Assembly (NCBI GenBank): GCA_005885115.1
Contig: VAXX01000496.1
Span: forward strand, 1-8,512
DNA length: 8,512 nucleotides
From: Actinomycetota bacterium
GTDB taxonomy: Bacteria > Actinomycetota > Actinomycetes > Mycobacteriales > Micromonosporaceae
Reading direction: 5' to 3'
Shown: piece after piece, positions 1 through 7,399 of the stretch
Layout: every line of letters begins with the position of its first letter
Numbering within the stretch: position 1 is the stretch's first letter
The notes under the pieces: generated by a model
Databases searched by the model: none
The model's input: only the letters and a program-made list of their open reading frames with translations
What the model was told of the DNA's origin: nothing
Made by a program: the position numbers and the translations under genes

Positions 1-6
1 GGGCAT
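1..6 (-). CDS. Start of a further operon gene, cut by the left window edge
   Basis: Only the start codon and one more codon are visible. On the minus strand the CoA-transferase stop TGA (8-6) shares its last base with an ATG at 6-4, forming TGATG, a common translational-coupling junction. A strong Shine-Dalgarno sequence, GGGAGG, lies at 16-11, four bases before the ATG. This argues that the operon continues to the left with another gene. Nothing can be said about its product. An alternative is that the ATG is coincidental and the operon ends here, but the good ribosome site inside the end of the upstream gene makes that less likely. Confidence 0.5.
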
Positions 7-1532
7 CACGCCTCCCGGCAGACCTCGCGCGGCATCGGTGCCACGTCGCGGATGAGCGGGACGAAGTCCATGTGTGGCAGGATGTCCCGCTCGATGTCCA
101 CCCCGTCGGCGACCTCGGTCAGTTCGACGCCGGCCCCGGTCAGCCGGAACACCGCGCGCTCGGTCACGTACACCGCCTCGCGGCCCTCGCTGCGGGCGAA
201 CGGGCCGGAGTAGGTGACCTCCTCGACGGCGGACAGCAGCTTGCGCACCGTACCCTCGCGGACGATCCGCAGGCCCCCGTCACCTACCCGCGCGTGCAGC
301 CCCTTGGCGGTGAAGGTGCCGCAGAAGACCGCCTTGCGCGCGTACTGCGAGATGTCGATGAAGCCGCCCGGCCCGACGATCTGCGCGCCGAACCGGCTCA
401 CGTTCACCGAGCCGGTCGCGTCCAACTGCGCCATGCCCAGGCAGCAGGTGTCCAGCAGGCCCATGGCGAACAGTTCGAACTGGTTGGTGGAGGGCAGCCG
501 TACCGTCGGGCCGTGCGCCACCCCGAACAGTCGGCCGGTCTCCGGTACCCCGTTGAACAGGCCCTGTTCGATGGCCAGCGTCACCTCGTCCAGCCGGCCC
601 GCCTCGGCGAGCGCGTCGACCACCTCGGCGGCCAGGCCGAAGCCGACGTTGACCACCGAGCCGGCGGTGACCTCCAGAGCGGCCCGGCGGGCGATGACGG
701 CGCGTACCGGGTCGGTGGGCCACGGCTGCCGGGCGCGCCGCGCCACCGGGGCGCACAGCGACGGGTCGTACTCGGCCGCGTAGGTTTGCCACTGGTCCGG
801 TACCACCACGATCGCGTCGACGAGCGGACCCGGTACGGCCACCTCGTGCGGTGGCAAGGGATCCGGGCGTACCCGCTTCACCTGGGCCAGTACCGTGCCG
901 CCGCTGGCCCGGGCCGCCTGGGCCAGCGCGAGGATGTCGAGCACCGCCGGCTCCTCGGCGCAGCCGAGGTTGCCCGACGGATCCGCCTCGGTGCCCCGGA
1001 TCAGCGCGACGTCCACCCGCATCGGCCGGTAGTGCAGGTGTTCGCGGCCGTCGAGCTCCAGGAGCCCGACGAGCTCGTCCACGGCGGCGGAGTTGGCGCG
1101 CCCGCCGCCCAGGCGCGGGTCGACGAACGTGTGCAGCCCGGTCCGGGTGACCAGGCCCGGTCGGCGGGCGCCGATCTCGCGGAGCAACAGGCTGATCGCC
1201 CCGGCCGGCCAGACGTACGCCTCGATGGCGCCCCGGCCGGCCAGCTCCATCATCCGCGGCGACCACGTCCAGTGCCCGCCGATCACCCGCCGGGTCAGTC
1301 CCTCGTAGGCGAACCGGTTGGTACCACGGCGATCCCGGTCGCCGAGCCCGAACGCGTGCAGGAAGGTCAGGCCGCGCGGGGTACCGGTGCTCAGGAACCG
1401 TTGCTCCAGCGCGGCCAGGAGCGCGTCGGGTTCCAGGACGCCGCCGCCGGAACCGGTGACCGCGACCGTTGCCCCGGTACCGATCCGGGCGACCGCCTCG
1501 GCCGCGCTCATGCGTACCGGCCGGCTGGTCAC
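6..1532 (-). CDS. Acyl-CoA:acetate/propionate CoA-transferase (Pct-like, family I)
   Basis: Predicted cytoplasmic CoA-transferase of 508 residues that moves CoA between an acyl-CoA donor and a carboxylic acid through a glutamyl-CoA intermediate. The whole protein resembles propionate CoA-transferase: both alpha/beta halves are fused in one chain, as is usual for Pct-type enzymes of about 500-530 residues. Visible family features are GSGGG near residues 27-31, GGHW near 85-88, FVDPRLGGG at 136-144, VALIRGTEAD at 175-184, the probable catalytic Glu322 in AIEQG, and NVSRFG followed by GPGGF at 387-391. The GTG at 1532 is preferred because it makes a GTGA overlap with the upstream regulator stop and gives an N-terminus of the family's usual length. 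An ATG at 1511 would remove seven residues and has no clear ribosome site. It is the last complete gene of the transporter operon, so it probably activates an acid formed from the imported compound. The substrate cannot be read from sequence; acetoacetate-type (3-oxoacid) activity is an alternative. Confidence 0.9.
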   Translation of the reverse strand: MTSRPVRMSAAEAVARIGTGATVAVTGSGGGVLEPDALLAALEQRFLSTGTPRGLTFLHAFGLGDRDRRGTNRFAYEGLTRRVIGGHWTWSPRMMELAGRGAIEAYVWPAGAISLLLREIGARRPGLVTRTGLHTFVDPRLGGGRANSAAVDELVGLLELDGREHLHYRPMRVDVALIRGTEADPSGNLGCAEEPAVLDILALAQAARASGGTVLAQVKRVRPDPLPPHEVAVPGPLVDAIVVVPDQWQTYAAEYDPSLCAPVARRARQPWPTDPVRAVIARRAALEVTAGSVVNVGFGLAAEVVDALAEAGRLDEVTLAIEQGLFNGVPETGRLFGVAHGPTVRLPSTNQFELFAMGLLDTCCLGMAQLDATGSVNVSRFGAQIVGPGGFIDISQYARKAVFCGTFTAKGLHARVGDGGLRIVREGTVRKLLSAVEEVTYSGPFARSEGREAVYVTERAVFRLTGAGVELTEVADGVDIERDILPHMDFVPLIRDVAPMPREVCREA

Positions 1533-2581
1533 CGGGGCCGTCCCGGCGGAGCGGTCGAGTGGCGGATCACCGGCTGCGCGGCGAGGAGCGTACGCCCGCC
1601 GGGCCGGTCGCCCTGCAACAGTCCGGCCATCGCCTTCCACGCCACCGACCCGACCTCGTCCTGCGGGCTGTGCACGGTGGTCAGCGGCGGGGTGACGTAC
1701 CGGGAGAACGGGATGTCGTCGTACCCGGTGACCGAGACGTCCTCGGGGACCCGTACCCCTTGCTCGGCAAGGCCGACCACGACGCCGATCGCGACGAGGT
1801 CGTTGTATGCCAGCACCGCGGTCGCCCCGCTGCGCAGGATCTGCGGCACCACCTCGTGTCCGGCGGCCATCGTCGCCTCCACCCGCACGCTCGTCAGGTC
1901 GACCCCGCGGCGGGCCAGTGACCGCACCGCGCGCCAGCGCTCCTTGCCCTGCCATGACCGCGCCGGTCCCTGGAGGTAGCACACCCGGCGGTGCCCGAGT
2001 TCGGCCACGTGGTTGGCCAGCCGGCGCATCGCCGGGTACGTCTCGACGATCACCTGCGAGACGGGCAGCGCGTCGATCGACCGGTTGAGGATCAGCAGCG
2101 GCTTGTCCCGTGCCACCAACTGGCCCAGCACGGTGACCGGTACCCGGGGCGAGCACAGGATCAGCCCGTCGGTCTGGGCGAGCAGGTTCAGTCCCAGTTC
2201 CCGTTCGGCGGCCAGGTCCTCGTCCGAGTCGGCCACCATCAGCCGGTACCCGTCGCGTTCCGCGTCGTGCAGCAGCCGTTTGAGCAACGCGTAGAAGTAG
2301 TGGTTGGCGAGGTTGGGGACGAGCGCACCGACCAACCGGGTCCGGCCGCTGGCCAGACTTCGCGCCACCGTGTGCGGCGTGTAGCCCAACCGCCGCACGC
2401 TTTCCCGTACCCGCCGGGCCAGTCCCGCCGACACGGTGGCGGAGCCGGCGAGGACGCGGGACACCGTGGCGACCGAGACGCCGGCATCCCGCGCGACGTC
2501 CCGGATCGTCAACGGCCGGCCCGCGTCTGGCGCGGCGGCATCCGCCGCGCCAGACCGGCCGAGGTCCCGACCGGGGACCAC
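1529..2581 (-). CDS. LacI-family transcriptional regulator
   Basis: DNA-binding repressor-type protein of 350 residues. A helix-turn-helix of the LacI type spans about residues 25-50 (TIRDVARDAGVSVATVSRVL), followed by the hinge helix VARSLASGRT at 72-81 with Leu76 in the minor-groove-intercalating position. Residues 83-325 form a periplasmic-binding-protein-like effector domain with SRYVTPPLTTV near its end. Likely ligand-contacting stretches are NRS at 166-168, AYND at 258-261 and GYDDI at 286-290. The GTG start abuts the TAA of the binding-protein gene; it adds 23 Ala/Gly/Asp-rich residues before the usual LacI start. A TTG at 2512-2510 would give the more typical N-terminus MTIRDVA but has no clear ribosome site. 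The stop overlaps the CoA-transferase start by four bases. Because it lies inside the operon, it probably represses its own synthesis through the CG-centred palindromes at 7416-7431 and 7500-7515. The effector is unknown but likely the transported compound or a derivative. Confidence 0.95.
   Translation of the reverse strand: MVPGRDLGRSGAADAAAPDAGRPLTIRDVARDAGVSVATVSRVLAGSATVSAGLARRVRESVRRLGYTPHTVARSLASGRTRLVGALVPNLANHYFYALLKRLLHDAERDGYRLMVADSDEDLAAERELGLNLLAQTDGLILCSPRVPVTVLGQLVARDKPLLILNRSIDALPVSQVIVETYPAMRRLANHVAELGHRRVCYLQGPARSWQGKERWRAVRSLARRGVDLTSVRVEATMAAGHEVVPQILRSGATAVLAYNDLVAIGVVVGLAEQGVRVPEDVSVTGYDDIPFSRYVTPPLTTVHSPQDEVGSVAWKAMAGLLQGDRPGGRTLLAAQPVIRHSTAPPGRPR
2525..2555. repeat. 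Perfect 14-bp inverted repeat (strong hairpin) at the start of the lacI-type gene
   Basis: The arms GTCTGGCGCGGCGG (2525-2538) and CCGCCGCGCCAGAC (2542-2555) are perfect reverse complements separated only by CAT. In the minus-strand transcript the hairpin begins 26 bases after the stop codon of the binding-protein gene. With the GTG start it encodes residues 9-19 of the regulator. With the alternative TTG start at 2512 it is wholly intercistronic. No T-rich tract follows on the minus strand, so it is not a classical intrinsic terminator. A role in protecting the upstream mRNA or damping regulator expression is inference. Confidence 0.8.
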
Positions 2582-3778
2582 TTACTTGCCGCCCCAGTCC
2601 TTGGGGAAGCCGGGCATCTTCTGGCATCCGCAACCTGAGTAGAACAGCGGCGGCATCCCGGGGACGAGCCACTGGTCGAGGGTGTCCGATGTGATGACCG
2701 GCTGCGGGAGTACCCACTCCTTCGGTACCTGCTTGCCGGACAGGATGTCGGTGGCCGCGATGACCGCGGTGCGCCACTGGTAGGTCGGATACGTCGAAGC
2801 GATCGCGTTGAGCTTGTCCTTCTTCCACAGCTCCAGGAAGTCCTGCTCGTCCTCACCGGTCAGCGCCGGCGGCGGCTTGCCGGCGTCCTGGAACGCCTCG
2901 ACGGTCGCGATGCTGGCGAAGCCGGCGTCCAGCCAGACCCCCTTGAGGTCGGGGAACCGCTGGAGGTAGTCGCTGACGATGTTCTTCGCCTTCGCCGGGT
3001 CGGCGTTGTTGAACTCGACGCCCACCACGTTCACGCCGGCCTTGTCGAAGACCACCTTGGCGCCGGCCCACCGGTTCTCCAGCACGTCGACGCCGGGCAG
3101 GATGCGCAGCGCGAGTACCTTGCCGCCCCTGCCGACCTGCTGCGCGATGAACTCGGCGTCGGCCGCGCCGAACGCGTACCCGCCGATCGGGTGGACGAAC
3201 GTCACCGGGCAGTTGGTGGTGACGCCGCGGTCGAACACGACGACCGGAAGCCCGGCCTGGCAGGCCCGGTCCACGGCCGGGGTCAGCGCGTCGGTGGTGT
3301 TGGGCGCGACGATCAGCGCGTCACAGTTCTTGGTCTGCAGGTCCGCGAGGTCGGAGATCTGCTTGTCGTCCTTGCTCTCCGCGTCCACGACGGTGAAGTC
3401 ACTGATCTCCGGGTGCAGCTTCACCTCGGCCTTCATCGTGGTCATACCGTTGACCCGCCACGGGTTGGACAGCCCGGCGTTGGAGAAGCACAGGTGCCAT
3501 TTCTTGCCCGGCTTGGCGTACTTGCTGGTGTCTACCATGGTCGGTTGGATCATCTGCAGCCACGGGGTGCTCGGGTCGCCCTGCGGGGCGATCGTGCGCT
3601 GCGCCATCTGGCGGTCGAAGTCGGCCTGGTTGAAGAACTTCGTCTGGCTGACCGGTGCGGCGGAGCTGGGCGCTCCGCTGGCTGTACCGCCACCGGTCGG
3701 CTTCGTGGAGCTACACGCGCCTGCCGCCAGGGTCATGGCGGCCAGCACGGCGACAACCGCCGTTGCGCGTCTAGGCAT
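2582..3778 (-). CDS. Sugar-type ABC transporter substrate-binding lipoprotein (RbsB-like, Peripla_BP_4)
   Basis: Extracytoplasmic, membrane-anchored solute receptor of 398 residues for the adjacent importer. A signal peptide of type MPRRATAVVAVLAA ends in AGAC with the probable lipidated Cys22; the lipobox is slightly degenerate (Ala at -3). A Gly/Ser/Pro-rich linker covers about 23-45. The binding-protein fold starts near residue 93 (KWHLCFSNAGLSNPW). The RbsB-like stretch DALIVAPNTTDALTPAVDRACQAGLPVVVFDRG lies at 153-185, with Asp183-Arg184 as likely ligand-contacting residues, and GEDEQDF at 308-314. The ATG at 3778 is chosen because AGGTGG sits 8 bases upstream; a GTG at 3790 would lie on top of that site. 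Unusual for the class, the mature chain has six further cysteines (97, 152, 173, 190, 383, 385), including Cys-Gly-Cys in a tail ending MPGFPKDWGGK. The family covers ribose, xylose, galactose, autoinducer-2 and other polar solutes, so the ligand stays open. Confidence 0.93.
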   Translation of the reverse strand: MPRRATAVVAVLAAMTLAAGACSSTKPTGGGTASGAPSSAAPVSQTKFFNQADFDRQMAQRTIAPQGDPSTPWLQMIQPTMVDTSKYAKPGKKWHLCFSNAGLSNPWRVNGMTTMKAEVKLHPEISDFTVVDAESKDDKQISDLADLQTKNCDALIVAPNTTDALTPAVDRACQAGLPVVVFDRGVTTNCPVTFVHPIGGYAFGAADAEFIAQQVGRGGKVLALRILPGVDVLENRWAGAKVVFDKAGVNVVGVEFNNADPAKAKNIVSDYLQRFPDLKGVWLDAGFASIATVEAFQDAGKPPPALTGEDEQDFLELWKKDKLNAIASTYPTYQWRTAVIAATDILSGKQVPKEWVLPQPVITSDTLDQWLVPGMPPLFYSGCGCQKMPGFPKDWGGK

Positions 3779-3786
3779 GGGGTATA

Positions 3787-3792
3787 CCACCT
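3787..3792 (-). promoter_or_regulatory. Strong ribosome binding site of the substrate-binding protein gene
   Basis: AGGTGG on the minus strand (3792-3787), within AAAGGTGG, lies eight bases before the ATG at 3778. It is the clearest Shine-Dalgarno sequence inside the operon and sits in the only intergenic gap of any size there (3779-3795). It fixes the start codon and fits the usual need for more binding protein than membrane components. Confidence 0.8.
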
Positions 3793-3795
3793 TTC

Positions 3796-4797
3796 CTAAC
3801 CCGATCGACGCGCCCGGTACGCGGTGTACGCACCGGCCGCGATAATGAGAAGGCCCTCCGCGGTGTCCCGCAGAGGCTTCGGGTACCCGAAGATGTTGAG
3901 CAGGGTGAACAACGCCTGCAGAGTCAGCGCGCCGCCAACCGTGGCCACCGTGGATCCCCGGCCGCCACCCAGCACCGCTCCGGCCAGCACCACGGTCGTG
4001 ATGGCCTGGAACTCATAGCCCGCGCCCGCGTCCTGGGACAGCCCGGCGAAGCCGGCCAGCAGGATCGCCGCGATGACCGCGGAGAGCGCGGAAAGCACGA
4101 ACGCGGCGGTACGGGTCCGCCACACGTCGACGCCGGACAGGGTCGCCGCCCGTACCCCGCCGCCGACGGCGAAGACCTGGTGCCCGAATCTGGTGCGGTG
4201 CAACAGGAGCGTGGCCCCGACCGCGACGACCACGAACACCAGGACGGCCCAGGGAAGCTGCCCGATCACCGGGAGGCCGGTGATCCCCGACCGGCCGACG
4301 CGGCGCAGATTGTCGGCCAGCGCACCGGTCGGCGAGCCGCCGGTCCACAGGAAGGTGGCACCGTTGAGCACCAGCATCGAGCCCAGCGTCGCGATGAACG
4401 ACGGTACCCGCAGCAGCGTGGTGACCAACCCGTTCACCAGTCCCACGACGACGCCCAGACCGAGCAGGAGCGGGATTACCCACCAGGTACGGGTCGGGTC
4501 CCCGTCGCCGACCCGGGCGGCGACCACCACGCAGGCGGTCATCAACGCGCCGATGGACAGGTCGAACTCGCCGGACACGATGACGAACAGTTCGCCCAGC
4601 GCGGCCACCAGCAACGGCGCGCAGCGCTTGAGGAACGCCATCAGGGACGGCGGTTCGGCGAACGACGGGTCGCGCCAGATGATGACCGCGAGCGCGACCG
4701 CGAGGACGAGCCAGATCGGCGGAACCGAACGCAGCCGCCGCAACCGGTCCGGCGCCGCCGCGGTCGGTACGGCCGTGGTGAGTTCGTCGGTCGTCAT
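3796..4797 (-). CDS. ABC transporter permease, RbsC/BPD_transp_2 type (second permease)
   Basis: Integral membrane protein of 333 residues forming part of the translocation channel of a carbohydrate-uptake (CUT2-class) importer. About eight to ten hydrophobic segments can be seen, for example near 28-42, 60-75, 104-127, 136-150, 182-200, 230-252, 265-277 and 284-302. Family motifs present are SGEFDLSIGALM (75-86, the usual GGIDLS region), VPSFIATLG (131-139), RFGHQVFAVGGGVRAATLSGV (203-223) and AITTVVLAGAVLGGGRGS (265-282). Its ATG forms an ATGA overlap with the preceding permease stop, and GGGAGA (4807-4802) serves as ribosome site. It is clearly different in sequence from the other permease, so the channel is probably a heterodimer, as in the LsrC/LsrD and YtfT/YjfF systems. 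The N-terminal tail (about 1-27) is Thr/Ala/Arg-rich and probably cytoplasmic. The transported substrate cannot be inferred. Confidence 0.93.
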   Translation of the reverse strand: MTTDELTTAVPTAAAPDRLRRLRSVPPIWLVLAVALAVIIWRDPSFAEPPSLMAFLKRCAPLLVAALGELFVIVSGEFDLSIGALMTACVVVAARVGDGDPTRTWWVIPLLLGLGVVVGLVNGLVTTLLRVPSFIATLGSMLVLNGATFLWTGGSPTGALADNLRRVGRSGITGLPVIGQLPWAVLVFVVVAVGATLLLHRTRFGHQVFAVGGGVRAATLSGVDVWRTRTAAFVLSALSAVIAAILLAGFAGLSQDAGAGYEFQAITTVVLAGAVLGGGRGSTVATVGGALTLQALFTLLNIFGYPKPLRDTAEGLLIIAAGAYTAYRARRSG

Positions 4798-5792
4798 GCG
4801 TTCTCCCGGGCTTCCCGGTAGGCGTACACGGCGACGGCGCCGACGATGACGACCCCGCGGACGAGGGTACGCAGGAACGGATCGGCCTGGAAGAAGTTGA
4901 AGACGCTGTCGACGATGGCCAGGATCGCGACCGCCGCGATCGGGCCGAGCAGCCGGCCCTTGCCGCCGGAGAGCGCGATGCCGCCGAGCACCACGGCCGC
5001 GATGGACTCCAGGTCGTACCCGCCGTCCGGGCCGACCCACGGTGCCGCCGAACCCAGGCGGCTGACCAGGAACAGCCCGCTGGTCGCGGCGCACAGCCCG
5101 CACAGCACGTGCACGGCGAGCAGGATCCGGGTCGGGCGTACCCCGGACAGCCGGGCCGCTTCGGCGTCCCCCCCGACGGCGTACACGTGATGGCCGAAGC
5201 GGGACCGGTGCATCACGTACCAGGCCGCCGCGATGACCGCACCCAACAGGAACAGGCTCACCGGTACGCCGGCCACCACGTCGTACCCGAGGGTCTGGAA
5301 GCTGTCCGGCACCTTGCCGGCGAAGTTGTCGAACGCGGCGTTGAGCGCCCCGCGCAGGATCAACGCGACCCCGAAGGTGGCGATGAACGGGTTGACCCGC
5401 AACCGGGTGATGACCAGACCGTTGGCGAGTCCGGCGAGGGCGCCGGTGCCGAGCGCGGCGACGACCCCCAGCGGTACCCGCGAGGTGTCCCCCGCCATCG
5501 TCACCGCCGCCGTCATCGCGGCGAGGCTGACCACGTACGCCACCGACAGGTCCAGCGAACCGCCGAGTACGGCCAGCGTCTGCCCGACCGTCACCAGGCC
5601 CAGCGCCACCGAGCGCTGCGCGATGTTCTGCAGGTTGGCCACCGTCACGAAGCTGCCGCCGCCGAGCGCGACGACGAGCCAGGCGACGAGGAACACCGCG
5701 AGGAAGATGAGCCACACCAGCCGGCTGGAACCCTCGGAGCGGTCGGTGCGCAGCACCCCGGTCAACCGGACCGGCGCGGTCAGCGTCTTCAC
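4794..5792 (-). CDS. ABC transporter permease, RbsC/BPD_transp_2 type (first permease)
   Basis: Integral membrane subunit of 332 residues, partner of the next permease. Hydrophobic segments lie near 25-43, 62-78, 84-100, 107-127, 136-152, 176-193, 222-243, 262-276, 283-299 and 309-325. Family motifs are LGGSLDLSVAYVVSLAAM (76-93), RVNPFIATFG (132-141), SRFGHHVYAVGGDAEAARLSGV (197-218) and YDLESIAAVVLGGIALSGGKG (259-279). The GTG start at 5792 overlaps the ATPase stop (GTGA) and has no recognisable Shine-Dalgarno sequence, so translation is probably coupled to the ATPase gene. Its own stop overlaps the next permease by four bases. It matches the family consensus (GGSLDLS) more closely than the second permease does (SGEFDLS). 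Membership of a CUT2-type importer is secure; substrate is not. Confidence 0.93.
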   Translation of the reverse strand: MKTLTAPVRLTGVLRTDRSEGSSRLVWLIFLAVFLVAWLVVALGGGSFVTVANLQNIAQRSVALGLVTVGQTLAVLGGSLDLSVAYVVSLAAMTAAVTMAGDTSRVPLGVVAALGTGALAGLANGLVITRLRVNPFIATFGVALILRGALNAAFDNFAGKVPDSFQTLGYDVVAGVPVSLFLLGAVIAAAWYVMHRSRFGHHVYAVGGDAEAARLSGVRPTRILLAVHVLCGLCAATSGLFLVSRLGSAAPWVGPDGGYDLESIAAVVLGGIALSGGKGRLLGPIAAVAILAIVDSVFNFFQADPFLRTLVRGVVIVGAVAVYAYREARENA

Positions 5793-7360
5793 CGCACGCG
5801 GTTTCGGTCGGCCGGACGGTCCGGGTCCGCGGCGAGGTGGTCGTCGTCGACGCTGTCGTCCGGTTCGGCGCCGCCGGTGGCCAGCAGAAGGATCGACTCC
5901 TCATCGGTACCGGCGGGCAGCTCCCCCGCGACCCGACCGGCGTGCATGACGACGATGCGGTGGCTGAGCCCGATCAGTTCGGGCAGCTCGGAGGAGATCA
6001 GCAGCACCGCGGCGCCGGCCGCCGCCAACTCGCGGATCAGCTCGTGGATACCGGCTTTCGCGCCGACGTCCACGCCCCGGGTCGGCTCGTCGAACAGGTA
6101 GATGCCCGCGCCGGTGGCCAGCCACCGCATCAGCACGACCTTCTGCTGGCTACCGCCGGACAGCAGCCGGGACTCCTTACCCAGCAACGGTCTGGCCAGC
6201 CCCACCCGGGCCGCGAGCCGATCCAGACCGGCCGTGGCGCCACGCGTCCGGGCGCGCCCGAGGGCCCGTACGGCCAGCAGCGCGTTGTCCCGCCCGGACA
6301 GCGGCAGGACCAGCCCCTCGGACTTACGATCGGCGCTGACGTATCCGATGCCGGCGCGGATCGCGGCGCGCGGGGAACGGATCCGGCGCGCCCGGCCGTC
6401 CACCTCGATCGTGCCGGAGTCGAACGGCAGTACGCCGAACACCGCCCGCGCGAGGTCGGAGCGGCCGGACCCGTCCAGCCCGCCCACTCCGACGATCTCG
6501 CCCGCGCGTACCTGGACGTCGATGCCGCGCAGGGTGCGGCCACGGGCCCGGTGTACGGCCAGCCGGACCGGTCCCGGCGCCGCCGGTACCGCCGGTGGCC
6601 GGCTCTCCTGCTCGGCCAGTTCCCGCCCGACCATCATCCGGACCAGCTCGACCGGCGTCACGTCGCTGACGTCGCGGGTGTCCACCCGCTGGCCGTCCTT
6701 GAGCACGGTGACCCGGTCGGCGAGCTGGTACACCTCGGCGAGCCGGTGGGAGATGTAGAGCACCGCGAGTCCCCGCGCGACGAGTTGCCGTACCCGCTGG
6801 AAAAGCACCTCCACCTCGCCCGGCGCGAGCGCGGCGGTCGGCTCGTCCATCACCAGGATCCGCGGCCCGTACGACAGCGCCTTGGCGATCTCGACGGCCT
6901 GCCGCTGCGCGACGGTGAGCCGGCGGACCAGCCGGCGGGTGGGGATCTGGTCGGCGTCCAGGTCGGCCAGCAGTTGCCGGGCGCGCGCGTGCAGCGCCTT
7001 GCGGTCGATGGCCAGCCACCGCCGGGGTTCCCGACCCAGCAGGATGTTGTCCGCGACGCTGCGCTCGGGCAGCAGGGTGAACTCCTGGTGGATCAGGCTG
7101 ATCCCGTGCGCCTGGGCCTGGTGCGGATCGCGCAGGCGGACCGGTTGCCCGTCCAGCAGCAGCCGGCCGCCATCGGGCGGGTACACGCCGCCGAGCACCT
7201 TCATCAGCGTGGACTTGCCGGCTCCGTTGGCTCCGACGATGGCGTGTACCTCGCCCCGGTGGCAGTCCAGCGAGACGTCCCGCAGCACCGTGGTGCCGAA
7301 GAACCGTTTGCTGATCTGCTGCATGGCGAGCACCGGGCCCGTTGCGGGCGCCGTCATCAT
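5789..7360 (-). CDS. ABC transporter ATPase with two nucleotide-binding domains (RbsA/MglA-like)
   Basis: Cytoplasmic energising subunit of 523 residues, with two fused ABC domains as in ribose/galactose importers. Domain 1 has a full Walker A GANGAGKST (43-51), Q-loop Gln92, a degenerate signature LTVAQRQ (148-154), Walker B ILVMDEPTAAL (168-178) and switch His205 in YISHRLAE. Domain 2 has an altered Walker A GLDGSGRS (294-301) with Arg in place of the catalytic Lys, signature LSGGSQQKV (400-408), Walker B YLFDEPTRGVDVG (421-433) and Ser456 where the switch His would be. This asymmetry is typical of the RbsA group, where only one site is thought fully active. A tail after about 497 is rich in Asp and ends in basic residues. 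It is the first gene of the operon. GAGGAGG (7369-7363) precedes two adjacent ATGs, by 2 bases at 7360 and 5 at 7357; the second may be the real start. Its stop overlaps the first permease by four bases. Confidence 0.95.
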   Translation of the reverse strand: MMTAPATGPVLAMQQISKRFFGTTVLRDVSLDCHRGEVHAIVGANGAGKSTLMKVLGGVYPPDGGRLLLDGQPVRLRDPHQAQAHGISLIHQEFTLLPERSVADNILLGREPRRWLAIDRKALHARARQLLADLDADQIPTRRLVRRLTVAQRQAVEIAKALSYGPRILVMDEPTAALAPGEVEVLFQRVRQLVARGLAVLYISHRLAEVYQLADRVTVLKDGQRVDTRDVSDVTPVELVRMMVGRELAEQESRPPAVPAAPGPVRLAVHRARGRTLRGIDVQVRAGEIVGVGGLDGSGRSDLARAVFGVLPFDSGTIEVDGRARRIRSPRAAIRAGIGYVSADRKSEGLVLPLSGRDNALLAVRALGRARTRGATAGLDRLAARVGLARPLLGKESRLLSGGSQQKVVLMRWLATGAGIYLFDEPTRGVDVGAKAGIHELIRELAAAGAAVLLISSELPELIGLSHRIVVMHAGRVAGELPAGTDEESILLLATGGAEPDDSVDDDHLAADPDRPADRNRVR

Positions 7361-7399
7361 GGCCTCCTCGGCGGCACTCCACGTCGGCGCGGTGGTCGC

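Noticed and set aside
72..1979. A 635-residue plus-strand frame opposite the CoA-transferase and regulator
   Set aside because: Its composition is Arg/Gly/Pro/His/Gln-rich with no family features, and it spans the coding strand of two clear genes; typical antisense shadow.
2525..2555. Intrinsic terminator between binding-protein and regulator genes
   Set aside because: The stem is strong but no T-rich tract follows in the direction of transcription, and the downstream genes are tightly coupled to the operon. It is kept as a hairpin of unknown role.
1533..2828. A long open frame running upstream of the CoA-transferase, giving a 940-residue protein
   Set aside because: The extension is in a different frame from the LacI and binding-protein genes, is Arg/Gly/Pro-rich without recognisable domains, and overlaps two well-supported genes. 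It is a by-product of high GC.
3779..3790. GTG at 3790 as the start of the binding-protein gene
   Set aside because: The only good Shine-Dalgarno sequence (3792-3787) would overlap that GTG, while it is ideally spaced for the ATG at 3778.
4798..5904. An open frame extending the second permease upstream to a 702-residue protein
   Set aside because: The extra part is an out-of-frame Arg/Gly-rich shadow of the first permease gene; the ATGA junction and ribosome site at 4797 explain the real start.
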